A DNA stretch of 64,000 bases, from positions 1,941,563 to 2,005,562 of the forward strand of contig MU004234.1 of assembly GCA_010405405.1 (NCBI GenBank). The letters are read 5' to 3'. Shown here piece by piece: positions 1 to 10,883 of the stretch. Both the position numbers and the translations under genes were made by a program. The DNA comes from Microthyrium microscopicum (Eukaryota; Ascomycota; Dothideomycetes; Microthyriales; Microthyriaceae). Positions within the stretch are counted from its first letter, which is position 1. The number at the start of each line of letters is the position of its first letter. Under the pieces are notes generated by a model. That model searched no databases and was not told the DNA's origin. It worked only from the letters and a program-made list of their open reading frames with translations.

Positions 1-259
1 AAGAGATCGTCTGGTGGTCGTGTTTGCGCAAATTCGTCGATGGGGTCTTCAGCGGGATAGGATGTATCAGCTGGCGCTTCTATTGGCGCGTGTGTCTAGT
101 GAGGAGTAAGTAGTGTGTCAAAAGTGCTTAAGTGCGGGCTGCGTATACCTGTGGTACGGGCTCTGACGTGATTGTGGGTGGTTGTGTTGGCGCATTTTCG
201 GTTGGAGGTGCGGTTGGTTGTACTGGTGGAGTCGCAGTTGCCCAGCGAGAGGATTGCAT
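1..259 (-). CDS. 5' part of an unidentified protein, cut by the window edge
   Basis: The ATG is at 259-257. Exon 1 (259-149) encodes 37 residues rich in Pro, Thr and Gln, beginning MQSSRWATATPP. It ends at a GTATAC donor, and a 53-bp intron (148-96) ends in CACTAG. Exon 2 runs from 95 off the left edge in an open frame and is rich in Pro, Asp and Glu (PIEAPADTSYPAEDP, then PPDDL). The composition looks like a disordered N-terminus. I do not recognise the family, and no catalytic domain is visible in the roughly 68 residues available. The clean splice signals and frame continuity are the only support for a gene here. Confidence 0.55.
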
Positions 260-764
260 TGTGAGAGTTTTTTGTGGCTGTCGTACTGTAAGACTGGATG
301 AAGCAATAGTATTATATAACGTCTGATGAGCGATAGAGGTTCAGGTTTGCGACAGAATCAAAGTTGTAAAGCTGGAGATGTAGTGGTGGAGGTTAGGATG
401 GTGGATCTTCAACGCGACGCCTCTTACTGCATAAAATGCCACCTCGCATGAAACCACGGTCACCAGGCGCTCATGGCTCTAAACTCGAGATCTTGAAAAT
501 GACATAGTTTCAGTCTAGCCATAAAGCTCACAGTAAGGATAGCAGTGATGAGGAAATTGATACGAATATGGTTGATATAATTTAACGAGGCTCTTGAGAT
601 CTTATAACGTTATAAATCATGCAACCAAGTACTCCCACAAGTCATGCCATCGAATATGAGAGATCACTGATTCTCTCTTTACAGAGCAGGGTAATGCAAA
701 TAAATCAGATACCATCAGCCGGTTCTGTCAGTCCAGGTCAAACGCCCACAGGGCCCACAAGTAT
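260..764. other. Gene-free intergenic stretch
   Basis: This stretch lies between the start of the leftmost gene and the 3' end of the BSD-domain gene. It would hold the promoter of the former and the terminator of the latter. I see no coding sequence, RNA gene or repeat in it. Confidence 0.5.
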
Positions 765-2038
765 CTATTCCCAATCCTCCTCTTCATCACTCTCCTCAAT
801 CCGCTTGATCTCGCGTGGGCTGCCACCTGCTCGACTCGCTGCTCCACTGACTAGATCATATGATGCATCGCTATCAGGCTGTGAAAGAACGTCTGATGGT
901 TTGAGATTTGATGAAATAGGTAGTGGTTTGTCTCCTTTGGGCAGTGTGGGCGTTGACCTTGAAGCATTGGGAGTTGATGTGTCTTCTTCGTCCGAGTCTT
1001 CATCCCAGGCGACTCCTTCTTCGTTTGCATTCGATACAGCGCCTGTACACGGGTCAAAATTGGAAATCGTACGATATACACCAGACCTACCTTGTAGAAG
1101 CTCTTTTCTCCGCTGTTCCTCAAGCTCAGCCACTCGTTTGAGAAAGTAATATCGGCACCAAAACGTAGCATAGTCCACTCGTTCAGGCACAAGAGCCTCC
1201 ATTGCCTTTCTTAGCTCTTCATGTTTCTCGAGGTCTGCACTAATCGTCTCCGTCCGGCTGTTGACATTGAATTCTTTTGTCCACGCATCATATTCTGGGC
1301 CTGCGGGGTCTTTAAGGAAGCTGTCTAGACTGGAATGAATGACGTGAAGCTGTGCATCTAGACGATTGGTATGAATGATTCTCTTTCCATCCGAGTCTTT
1401 ACTCTCAAAAAGAATCTTGTTTGGCTGTGACTCGTCAACAAACTCCACTGGTGGAGCAATGCTAACAGCATCTTTGAGGAACGATTTGATATTGCTACCC
1501 AGCTTCAAGAGAGCTTCATCGGCCGCATCTTCAGCTTTCTCGATGTCTTTTAGGCGCTTTGCAGCCTCTTCGCGGAATCTGGAGACTATAGATTGTGCCT
1601 CTTTGACAATATCCTTGGGAAGCGATTCTGGTCTATCTGGGTGTTCCTCCTTTGGGGCTTCTGCTCCAGCTTCGGTAGCAGCAGAATCCTCGGTCTCTGT
1701 AGCTTGATCAGGTTGAAGTAGGGATAAGGATCTTGTACGGCTGACTAGGTCGGTCCAGCCTTTGGAAGCGGTGGTAGTCGCAGTGGTGTTTAGCTTTTGC
1801 GCCTCTTCGAGGTATGGCTCGCTCTGGTCACAGTTAGCATGATAGGTTGTATGAGCCAGTCAATCCAACTCACAGCTTTCTTGACTGTACCCCACAAGCC
1901 ACCAAGAGTAGCTCCCCATGGGCTATTTGCAACAGCCTGGTATGCTTCCTGAAACTCGGTATTGAGGGATGCTTGGGTGGGTGTATCGGGGTCCTTGGGG
2001 AAGTTTTCTTCCTGAATATGGTCATATGCTGAGTCCAT
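765..2038 (-). CDS. DOS2: BSD-domain protein, Dos2-like
   Basis: Predicted 407 aa. Exon 1 is 2038-1874 and exon 2 is 1823-765, separated by a 50-bp intron with a GTGAGT donor and a GCTAAC branch point. The middle of the protein, about residues 220-285, carries the BSD signature, an aromatic cluster reading [13 protein letters not shown] followed by a basic/glutamine helix. Flanks are Glu/Asp/Ser-rich, and the C-terminus is acidic ([10 protein letters not shown]). BSD domains occur in TFIIH p62, synapse-associated proteins and yeast Dos2; the architecture with one central BSD and disordered tails fits Dos2-like proteins, whose function is poorly defined. A 48-nt in-frame stretch (about 1052-1099) has GTAGGT and TACAG ends and could be an optional intron. 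The symbol is by analogy only. Confidence 0.75.
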
Positions 2039-2323
2039 GTTGACCGAATGACGACATGGAAGAATTGATAATAGGTATTAGGACGGCGTAAACTTGAAAG
2101 TGTAGGTGGAATGTTTGGGTGAAGCAAAGGAGGCTCAAGGTGGAGTGAGGAGCATGGGGCAAGGATCGGTGAATCAAAGGGGCGACACATGAATGACAGC
2201 TGAAGATTGAGTCTCACTTTTTGCATGCATCAAGATGTAACCACTCTGAAAATGATCAAGCAAGCGCTTCATAACCTTCATAAAGTCGTGACAGTAATTT
2301 GGCGACTATCGTGCAGATGATAT

Positions 2324-2893
2324 TCACCTCCGCCGTCCCACGACCTTCGTAAACCCGTCCTCGTCTACCTCGGGCGCGATCTTTTGCCGCGACGGCTTCT
2401 CTACAACATCTTCCATCGACTCGTCTTCATCATCCTCATCATCGTCCAAATCAGACTCGTCGTCGACAGAATCCTCATCATCCGACGATGGCCCAACACG
2501 AGTAGCGCGAACCTGACTCTTCTTGTTTTTCCAGTGCGCCCACAGCGCATCAACGCTCGCAGCATTCCCTCGTTGTAATTCTTGCTTGATTTGTAGAATG
2601 CCAGCCGCAATGTTCACCTCGCTACCATCTTCGACCGCGACTTCAAACTCGTCTTCCATAACTTGTAGTAGTATTTCCTCGAGGTCTACAGAGTCGGTTT
2701 CGGGATTGGATTGGAATATTTCGGATAGGGCGCCGGCGAACCAGGCTCGTTTGTCTGCGGACTCGTTGCCTCCCCATTGGTTTTGTACGGCGAGTGTGAG
2801 AGCTTCCCAAGAGTTGAGGACTAGAGAGATTCCAAGATCGAACTTTGCTTGAAGTTGGGCAGGAGTAGGCGCGGAGGAGGTAGTGGTGGCCAT
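2324..2893 (-). CDS. TSR2: Pre-rRNA-processing protein TSR2
   Basis: Single exon, 189 aa. The open frame extends upstream to 3079, but the ATG at 2893 (MATTTSSAPTPAQ) is chosen because the family homology starts just after it and the upstream codons look like untranslated leader. The N-terminal half carries the WGG signature of the family (QNQWGG, about residue 40) in a helical region. The C-terminal half has a long Asp/Glu run with SDDEDS and DDDEDDED blocks, then a basic tail. In yeast, Tsr2 is a cytoplasmic/nuclear escort of ribosomal protein eS26 needed for 20S pre-rRNA processing; the acidic tail is the part that handles the basic ribosomal protein. Size and composition match the family. 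Confidence 0.85.
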   Translation of the reverse strand: MATTTSSAPTPAQLQAKFDLGISLVLNSWEALTLAVQNQWGGNESADKRAWFAGALSEIFQSNPETDSVDLEEILLQVMEDEFEVAVEDGSEVNIAAGILQIKQELQRGNAASVDALWAHWKNKKSQVRATRVGPSSDDEDSVDDESDLDDDEDDEDESMEDVVEKPSRQKIAPEVDEDGFTKVVGRRR

Positions 2894-3956
2894 GTTGGCG
2901 ATGAGTGTAGAAACGAGTAGTTTGTTGGAGTATATCGGTGTGTTGATTTTGGACTTTGGTTGTTGGATCAAAAAAAATATCAGGCAAAGCGATGATGGAT
3001 GAAAATGTGGGGTCATGATTTGGTGGCAGGGATGCAGGTTTGCTGTTTGCAGCCCCCTACCCCAGAAAGCATACCCCACGACTGTTCTTGTCCTCCAGGC
3101 TCCAGATCCTTCACTTCCACTTTCATACTTGTATTTTTATAGTGCACAACATATAAGCATCGGAAATTTAAATGTCTATTTCTGTTTACGCGCTTTTTGC
3201 AAGCGATAGTGCTCCCACCAGTAACAAAATGGCAACAACCTACTTGACAAGCCGCGGCCAAAGAATGGGCAGGCGTAGGGCACAGAAGTTGCTTATTCTT
3301 GTCCTTTCAGATGTTACCGGTACATCAGACATTTCCGCGTGCTCAGCAAGGAGATTTCTGACACTAAACTAAGCTATTGGCACTTTGGAACAATGGTACC
3401 TGCGTCTCCATTCATTTGCCCAGTTCTTCAGCTGTACTGAATAATATGCATCCCGCATTTTAGCTCCTGATCATCCTATCTAACGTCATCATCATCTCTC
3501 GAGTGCTCTTTGGCATCTTCTCTCAAAAGTATGATCCCTTCACTCTTTCTGCTTTGACCGCATTCATACGCTATACCGATTACCGCCAGACTATCCCTGC
3601 CATTCTTCAATGCAACTACCTTTGGCGCGTCTCTATACAGGCACGAGAGGTACCTGCACATGTGTACAGTGTGCCGAGTAGATTCCTGCTCAGATAGATG
3701 AATTAGGAAGTTGCGATTCCTCCAAACTCTCTTACGTTTCCTCTATCATACCTCTTCTATCTCAACTCTACATCCTAGTATCACCAAGCTTTCGATTGAC
3801 TATCTCAATGCATTTTTATCTTCTACTACGCACCCATCCTTCAAACCCTATCAACAACCTCAACTCTTTCCTTCTGCGCCGTGTCTAGTATTCAGCTCTA
3901 CTACTCGATCACTTTCCTGAGGTTGTACACCGCTTATTCCACCTCATGCTATCAAG
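2894..3956. other. Divergent intergenic region upstream of TSR2 and the hydrolase gene
   Basis: About 1.06 kb between two divergently transcribed genes, so it should hold both promoters. The last 250 bp before the hydrolase ATG are rich in C and T with short CTCTT/TCCT runs, typical of filamentous-fungal leaders. I see no conserved gene or repeat. Confidence 0.5.
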
Positions 3957-6900
3957 ATGCCTATAAACACTATTGGCATTGTCGCCTCCGTGTCACCTAC
4001 AGTTGTCGGTACATGTGTTTCTCACGTAAGTATACATCCATTTTGGCGAAACTCATCAATTGATCTCTATCCAGTACACCAATCGCAAACCACGAAAACA
4101 TAAACCAACTGCTCATATATCATATGATCTTGGTCTAAATGTCGTCCGCCATTTCATCAAATATATGGCCAAGCATACCGTCGAGGATGTCCAAGATTTT
4201 ACCGCCCAATGGATTCCAGCTCCCACTTGGGTCAAGCTAGAGCCAGTCTCAATATCTCAGAACTTTTCGGATACAGCAGCCAAGCATCTCATAGCCCAAC
4301 TTGGTTCCAAGGGTGTCGCCGAAGTTGGAGGAGTCAATTGGTGGCAATGGCGCAAAAAGCAAGCCCCTTTAAAAGCTGAATGGATTGAAATGCGCAAAGA
4401 CCATCAGGCTAGAGGAAGCAATAAAAGTACCAGGATTCTGTTTTACATCCATGGAGGAGCCTATTACTTTGGTAGTGTCGACGAACATAGGTATCAAATC
4501 CAACGACATGCTCGAAAGCTCAAAGCGAGAGCCTTTGCTCCGCGATATCGTCTGGCTCCACAGTTTCCCTTTCCGTGCGGACTTCACGATTGTTTGACTG
4601 CTTACCTCCATCTCTTGTCCGAGTATGATCCGAGTACTATTTTGTTTGCTGGAGATTCAGCTGGTGGCGGCATGGCAGCCAGCCTGTTGGTCCTTTTGCG
4701 AGATCAAGGTCTACCTTTACCTGCTGGAGCTATGCTTTTGAGTCCATGGGTGGATTTGACTCATTCCTTTCCAAGTATTCTAGGAGATGGAAAGCTGGAC
4801 TATATTCCAACTCAAGGTTTCATTCATATGCCATCGATATCTTGGCCTCCTCCACGCTTGGCTCCTGAAAAGGGGTTCAATGAAAGGCCCATCAGATCTG
4901 AAACGGAACCACCAATGGTATCAGACAATGGAATAGATATATATACCCCAGGACCCGATTACACACTTGATGGCTCCAAGCCAGACGAACCAAAACTGGA
5001 ACTATCTGTACCTGCCGAAACTAAGAATTCCAGTGAAGCTCCGGAAACATCTGTAGCAGCAACTGGAGCCAGCTCTGACAGATCAGATGGGACTACTACT
5101 GAGCATGTAACCTCAAGTCCAACAAATCCCCCAACTACCACGAGTGGTGTCTTGTCAAATGGAACCAGCCGACCACCATCTACCACTACACCCGATCCAT
5201 CCACGCCTCCAGCAAGACCGAATTGGATCCCATCACATATCCCTTCTCACCAAGCAACCCCTCGTGTCTCCGTCGACGGGACCGAAACCTACATCCTAGA
5301 ACAAATTCAACTCTACGCACCAAACTTCCAGCTCTTCAACCCACTCGTCTCTCCCGCCCTATCACCCTCCCTCGGCGGTCTCTGCCCACTCCTCATCCAA
5401 GTCGGTTCCGGCGAACTCCTTAGCGATGAACAAGTCTATTTTGCCCACAAAGCCGCCAACCCACAAGCATTTCCTAGCAACGACGAAATCATGGATCGCT
5501 GGGATCCTGACCGTGAAAGTCTAAACAAATGGGGTCCAACGAACGTGCAGTTACAAGTCTGGGATGATCTGTGCCATGTCCCGCACACTTTGGCTTGGAC
5601 AAGACCGGCAAAGTACATGTATCGCAGTGTAGCGCAATTTGGCGCATGGGCACTCGCAAGGGCTCAAAAAACGACCATTGACATCGATGATGATGACAGT
5701 GGGAGTGATTCCGAGGAGGGCAGTGAGCGATGGGTCGACGCGAGCCGTAGTCCGGTCGGATCGATTGTTGTTCCACGAGAGGCGCAACTTGATGGTGGTG
5801 AAGGCGGGTTGAGTACGCTGGCGAATGCAGACGAAACGACGTTGAAAGCCCAGGCCATTGATCAAGGAACAGAGCCCGCTGTTCCTGAAAGAACGTCGTC
5901 GAATCAGGCTAATGGTTCGGCTTCAACGCCATCAACTGAACTAGTCGACTCTATAACAACCGACTCGCAAGCCACGGTAAGATTTCCTGTCCCAAACCTA
6001 TTTCCCTAATGGCATTTCATGAAACCAAAAACAAATGCATCTCCCACCGCAGTCGATGGCTACCATCGAGTGTTGTTGCTCTCACCGAATGCGATTCGTA
6101 TTTTATGATTCATACCGAAAACATCAAATTCGTCTTTTCAATCACATTCTTTTACGATTTTCGATGGAACCAAAATCATTGCATCTCCCATCGCATTCGA
6201 TCGCCATCATAGTATACGTTGCTGTTCGAGTGCCATGGCTCCCAGCAGATGCGATGGCTCATGAACAATTCCACGGCATTTTGCCTTTTAATTCGAAATC
6301 ATGTTACTGACGGTTATGTTAGGCCTCCCCAGCTAATAACAACACCTCCACCCTCCCATCCATCAATGAACCGACCGGCACAATCGGCAAGGCTGGCGAT
6401 GCGCTGCCACCTTTCGAAGAACATATGATCCGGCAACGTGTTGATCGACACGGCAGCGTCTACCCAATGGGTCCGCCTTCACTTTTCTTCTCCTTACGTC
6501 TTAAGACCAATACCATTGGTATCGTGAAAGAGCCTGCTGTGCATCGCTGGCTTGAACGCCAAAAGAAGTGGGAGAAGAAATGTAGCCGTAAACGGGCAGC
6601 CGCAGATGCCAAAAGGAGCAAGATAGAATCTGCCGGTTTACCAGTTGGCATGGATGGTGAGACCCCGCCACCTACTGCGTTGGTAAGACGGTGGGTCGGC
6701 GAGCAGAAAGCACCTGGAAGGAGAAAGAGGGGTATGGATGAACTTAAGAAGAGAAAGATGGGTGTGGGACTTAAATGGTGGTCTGGTTGGGGCTCTAAGC
6801 ATGATGAGGAGACGGTAAGTTATCCCAAATTTAGACAAGCCAAGCCTCCTTTTGCCAAAATGTTGTAACTAACGTAATGATACAGATAGCAAATCAAACC

Positions 6901-7557
6901 GTCAACGACCGCCGAACCACATCATCACCTCTACCTCCAACCACCGGCCATCAACGCAAAGCCAGCATGGCCGAGCGTCGCAAGAGCGTCGTCGATGAAG
7001 GACAAGCAGATCACCGAGCAATCCGATCAGGGCCTAATTCGCCAACACCGACTTCTGTGCGAGATCAACGACCACGTAGTCCGTCGTCAAACCTCCTTGA
7101 AGTTCCTATGCTTGATATCACGGGCCGAGCTGCTGGCACCGCAGGGTCATCATCAAAGTTTCGAGAAGTTTTGGAGCCACAAATCAACACCAAGCAGAAT
7201 GGCAGTCCGGCACCCGTTGTTGACAAGGGAAAGGGGCCTGTGGCGAAGACAGAGGAAGCTCCCACTGTTATTGACAAGGGAAAGGGGAATGCTGCCAGTA
7301 TAAACACAGCACGTGAAGGACAAACTGGTAAGAACATCTCGCGTCAAGTCACACTTGACGACGTCTTAATCGTTACATTTCCCAGCGCGTTCGATGGCTC
7401 CCATAGCACGAGTCTTCAAACTAGTGCTATGGCTCCCACCAGATGCGATGATTCCCATCGCGTATTCTACAATTTCACAGACTGACAGATTTCAGGTGCA
7501 AGAGCGGTGCGGCCCGCAAGCGAACGCTTCTATTCGGCGGCAGAATATCCTACTTAG
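3957..7557 (+). CDS. Large alpha/beta-hydrolase (HSL/lipase-esterase type) with long disordered regions
   Basis: Predicted 988 aa in five exons: 3957-4025, 4075-5976, 6323-6814, 6886-7327, 7496-7557. The hormone-sensitive-lipase fold is shown by the oxyanion motif HGGAYYFGS (about residue 149), the nucleophile motif GDSAGGG (Ser about 218), a GSGELLSDE segment with the likely acidic residue and CHVPHTLAW with the likely catalytic His. An insert of about 130 residues rich in Thr, Ser and Pro interrupts the catalytic domain between the nucleophile and the acid. After the His there is a low-complexity acidic and Ser-rich tail, then a conserved patch with SVYPMG and a basic region. Substrate is unknown; ester hydrolysis is inferred from the family. 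Introns 2 (346 bp) and 4 (168 bp) are unusually long and carry introner-like repeats. Confidence 0.8.
5977..6322 (+). mobile_element. Introner-like element(s) forming intron 2 of the hydrolase gene
   Basis: A 346-bp intron (GTAAGA donor, GTTAG acceptor, phase 0) in a gene whose other ordinary introns are 49 and 71 bp. It holds two related copies of a unit about 145 bp apart. Each begins with GAACCAAAA/GAAACCAAAA, then TGCATCTCCCAYCGCA and a TCGATGG- or TCGATCG-type stem. Unit 2 has a perfect 9-bp inverted repeat, CCATCGCAT (6188-6196) with ATGCGATGG (6249-6257). The 14-nt motif TCGATGGCTACCAT (about 6053-6066) recurs in the HECT-ligase intron and, with one change, in intron 4 of this gene. 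Confidence 0.7.
7328..7495 (+). mobile_element. Introner-like element forming intron 4 of the hydrolase gene
   Basis: A 168-bp intron (GTAAGA donor, TTTCAG acceptor, phase 1). It contains TCGATGGCTCCCAT (7391-7404) and a second block, AGTGCTATGGCTCCCA then CAGATGCGATG, that closely matches the two other introns. CCATAGCAC (7401-7409) and GTGCTATGG (7424-7432) form a perfect 9-bp inverted repeat, so the RNA should fold into a hairpin as in the related introns. Confidence 0.65.
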
Positions 7558-7765
7558 AACCTAGATCCTTCCGCCTGATATCGTAAACAACCTACATAGA
7601 ACCTATGACTCCATCCTAATATTCCACCCACCATTTTTGACGTTTCTCCCATCAGCTTCGCTAGCTCCCATATGCTACAGTTATATCACGGAAAGCGTCA
7701 ATTGTCAGAAGCAATGATCATTCTTCTTGACCTATTCATAGGTTTATGATAAATTACTAACAGAT

Positions 7766-8423
7766 TCACGATCGACCAGCCTCCATCTCAATATACTCCA
7801 GCACGCCCTCCACCTTCCTCTTAAATTCCCCCCGTCTCAAATCCTCCTCCCGACAAGCAATCGCCATACAAACCAACGTCGAAATACTCCCAAACAGCAA
7901 AAACGCAAACAACACATCCGAAATCGCATACTGAAACCAACTAAACCCCGAATTCCAGCCCGCAGCCCCCAACAGCGCACAAAAACATATCACGTCTATC
8001 CCAATTATCCAACCAAGCACTGCCTGCCTCTTATACTCGAGGTAAGAGCCGCGCGCACAATGATATAAAGCGAAAGCGCTACCACCGAATCCGAGAATTG
8101 CCTATTGAAACTATCAGCATGATATAGGGGATATACGAGGGCATGGAAGGACGTGCGGCGATGATTTCCCATATTGGTAGTTGCACCATCCAGGGATATT
8201 CGTAGGTATTGTAGTAGTCATAATCTTTGGTGATTGCTTTGCCGGGAAATAGTGTGACTGGAGACGCGAAGATGATTGTGCAGAGGATGAATACGTTGAA
8301 TAGGAAGAAGATGTTGAGTTTACGGAGTAGGAGGTGGAGGGGGTGGGCGGTTGGTCGCCTCTTTTTTAGGAGGGGTCTTGATGGTAGGTCTGGGTTGATT
8401 TTGTTGTTGAATTTGCTGTCCAT
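7766..8423 (-). CDS. Small multi-pass membrane protein of unknown function
   Basis: About 199 aa. The start is the ATG at 8423 (MDSKFNNKINPD). The first exon has a basic cytosolic N-terminus and a hydrophobic helix (LNIFFLFNVFILCTIIFASP). The second exon has two or three more hydrophobic helices (VLGWIIGIDVICFCALLG; LFAFLLFGSISTLVCMA) and a short charged tail. An intron is required because the first exon frame closes. My preferred junction is 8136-8079 (GTATAT donor, GGTAG acceptor, frame kept), but the donor is weak and another boundary is possible. Four-helix topology with short loops recalls MARVEL-like fungal proteins, but I cannot assign a family. The coding strand switches sharply from C-rich to G-rich near the intron. 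Confidence 0.6.
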
Positions 8424-10436
8424 GGTTGCTGATGAAGGAAAGGAGCATATCACTGATTGTGGAATTGGTGGTTTTGAATTTACAGGAGATTAGAGATCAC
8501 GGTTGGAGAGGAAATGATGTGTACTTGAAGCTCTCATGACAATGAGTTCTGTACCTAATGAATAGCGCCTTGCAGGATTCACGATTGGCACAGCCTACTT
8601 CGTGCTTGACTGCGCCGCACCGCCTGGGAGTACTTAGGACCTCTACAAGGGACATTTCGAATCTTGAGAGCTGAAGATCTTCAAACTAGCCAATGTCTTG
8701 TCGATCGAATACTCCATATAATTGGCTTGAAGTAAGGCAGTCTCGTATTCCGAACAATTTTAGTGTCGAGGCTAGTTTCTTACCTCTTCTCGGAAATATT
8801 TGACCTTGAAGGTATTACTCTCAATTACACAAGCATAGAACACATACTTGTTTGATGATGGCGATGTATGATTCCCTTGTTTCTGAGAAAAAGGCGCTTG
8901 TAAACTTTGCAAAATGTCGGCTGTTGAAATACCGTTTACGGTGTTTGCTAACACGACAGTTGTGGGATCAATTGGTAGGATTCAGCCTACGGAGTATTCC
9001 AATAACATGCGCAAAGGTCCTTGCGATATGTGGTAGTAAGCTCAAATGCAACTGGAATAGTCCTTTGAGCATGGCTTAGATGCGAAGGTTGGTCAAGTTC
9101 GGAATGCACTGTATCAGGTTGGCGGCCAGCCTCATGGCAAGTTGACCAATGAGCAGAGAGGATCCACGCAAGGCTGATTCCAACCTAGGCTATCCAACTT
9201 GTGACCTACCCCTAAAGCTTCAAAGTTCCTCTGTGGTACTAAATAAATTTAAGCTTATGCTTCAGATCATAACACTTATACAATAATATCATATGGCTGA
9301 AATGACCTCGCGACCTATCTAGGGTGATCGGATGGTAAGTCGAGGCGAGGCGGCAGTCAGTGGAGGGCTATTGTAGGCGGTGTATATAGAACATCTACTT
9401 GTCTACAGCATAACTAACTAGTTTGTATAGCTTTCGATATCATTACATTGCCACGATACATTGTTTTCACAAGCATTCATTCACTCGTTAGTTTGAAAGT
9501 ATCGAAATGTTGGGGGCTTGCATATTCGAAGTTTACATAACTTAACCAGGTATTACCAATGACTCAATGTATTTCGCTAACAACTTCTACCCATAAGTCT
9601 TCACAGGTTAACGTCTTGTCGAGTCTCGCTTTGTTAAGCTCGAGAGTTTCTCACACTGACAGAATCAATCCACGATGGTACTGGAAAGTTTATATAAGGC
9701 GGGATTGGCACAGGAATAGTTGAGCTGTATCAAAGCTCTCTTCCACAAGTAACAAGACACAAACCGACTCCCTTCAAGTTATGTGTGCTTATGAATAAAT
9801 TCGAGCATTGCAACTATTATACTTGGGTATGATTTGACTCATTTGAGTATATGGCATGAAGCAGAGTTCGAAAGTGATTGGAAAATAGCTAGATATGACA
9901 CTGGCAGAAGTGTGCCATTTATACATCGACTCTGAATGTTCCATAAATATATGGAGAAATGAGGTTAAATGCACCCCTTTGGGCCAAACCACATGGCAAA
10001 CTTAAACCCCATGTTGATCCGTCCCCCAGCTCCACCTACATCATCGCTTTTCCAGGTCTTCATTGATGCGTACATGCACTTTCCACTTCCTCTCTTTCGC
10101 CCTGTTCATCAAAATATTTAACTTGTAAGCAGTGCTATCAGTTTCTCGATTGCCGACCCCTTGAACTGCTCGTATCTCTGCACCTCCTTACAATCCACCA
10201 ATTGACCAGCTCTTGCCCCTCTTCTCGACCACCACCTCCAACTTTACCTGGTTTGAACCAGCCAGTTGTCTTCTCACGCTTAGTCTTTCCAAGTTGTTAT
10301 CTCCAGCTTTGCATATTGCTTCTTCAGCAAGTTCGAGAAAAGAGCTAGAGGAAGTAACTCCGAATCTAGCGATCCGTCACTGTCCAGTGCCCACCCAGCT
10401 CTAGCAACAAATACCGCCCAGCGCCCTCAACCCACC
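8424..10436. other. Gene-free intergenic stretch
   Basis: About 2 kb with only short, unconvincing open frames. It should include the promoter of the membrane-protein gene on its left and that of the small mitochondrial-type protein on its right. The last 300 bp are C/T-rich leader-like sequence. I see no RNA gene, repeat or transposon remnant. Confidence 0.5.
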
Positions 10437-10883
10437 ATGTTCTCTCGCTCAACCATTTCCACTTCCCAACTTGCCGCCTCCGCCTCGAGCCGCATGGCCT
10501 ACTATCGCGGCCTACGACGGTCCTGTCCACCAGGTACTCGCATTGCATCAGTAAAGCGTCAATTCCACGAGACGGCCACCACAAAATACGCTCGCAAAGA
10601 CTCGCAGGATAAGGATTCCATAAAACCGGAGAGCTCAGAGTATGCGCAAGGCTCTTCCGATGATGTTGCGGCCAAGAAGGATGTCGCTTTCGATCCAAAT
10701 ACCACCGATCCACATCAAGAGAAGAAAGATGCAGGCAAGGTAAGTTTGAACGGACATTACGCCTTCGCAAGGATGACACTAACAGCCAAACAGGGAGAAG
10801 AAGGCAATGCTCTGGAAAACAGTCCAGCGAACTCACACTTGGGCAAACCAAAAAAGCCAAAGGACCTTGGTCAAAAATCCTAG
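10437..10883 (+). CDS. Small conserved-type protein with a mitochondrial-like presequence
   Basis: Exons 10437-10739 and 10794-10883 give 130 aa. The 54-bp intron (GTAAGT, CTAACAG, AAACAG) is a multiple of three and open, so retention would give 148 aa. The N-terminus (MFSRSTISTSQLAASASSR, then RGLRRS and RQFHETA) is rich in Arg and Ser and lacks acids, as in a mitochondrial targeting presequence; RQFHETA may be near the processing site. The rest is hydrophilic and charged, with Asp/Lys-rich segments and a Lys-Pro-rich end (GKPKKPKDLGQKS). No enzyme motif is visible and I do not know its function. Confidence 0.65.
   Translation: MFSRSTISTSQLAASASSRMAYYRGLRRSCPPGTRIASVKRQFHETATTKYARKDSQDKDSIKPESSEYAQGSSDDVAAKKDVAFDPNTTDPHQEKKDAGKVSLNGHYAFARMTLTAKQGEEGNALENSPANSHLGKPKKPKDLGQKS

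Noticed and set aside
1052-1099. A 48-nt possible intron in the Dos2-like gene
   Set aside because: It has GTAGGT and TACAG ends but is open and in frame, so nothing in the sequence decides between retention and removal; kept as coding.
619-1149. Plus-strand open frame opposite the Dos2-like gene
   Set aside because: It is antisense to a conserved BSD-domain coding region with good splice signals, and its own translation has no recognisable feature.
8424-10436. Several short open frames, including one at 8852-9079
   Set aside because: No homology, no codon-usage signal and non-ATG or poorly placed starts.
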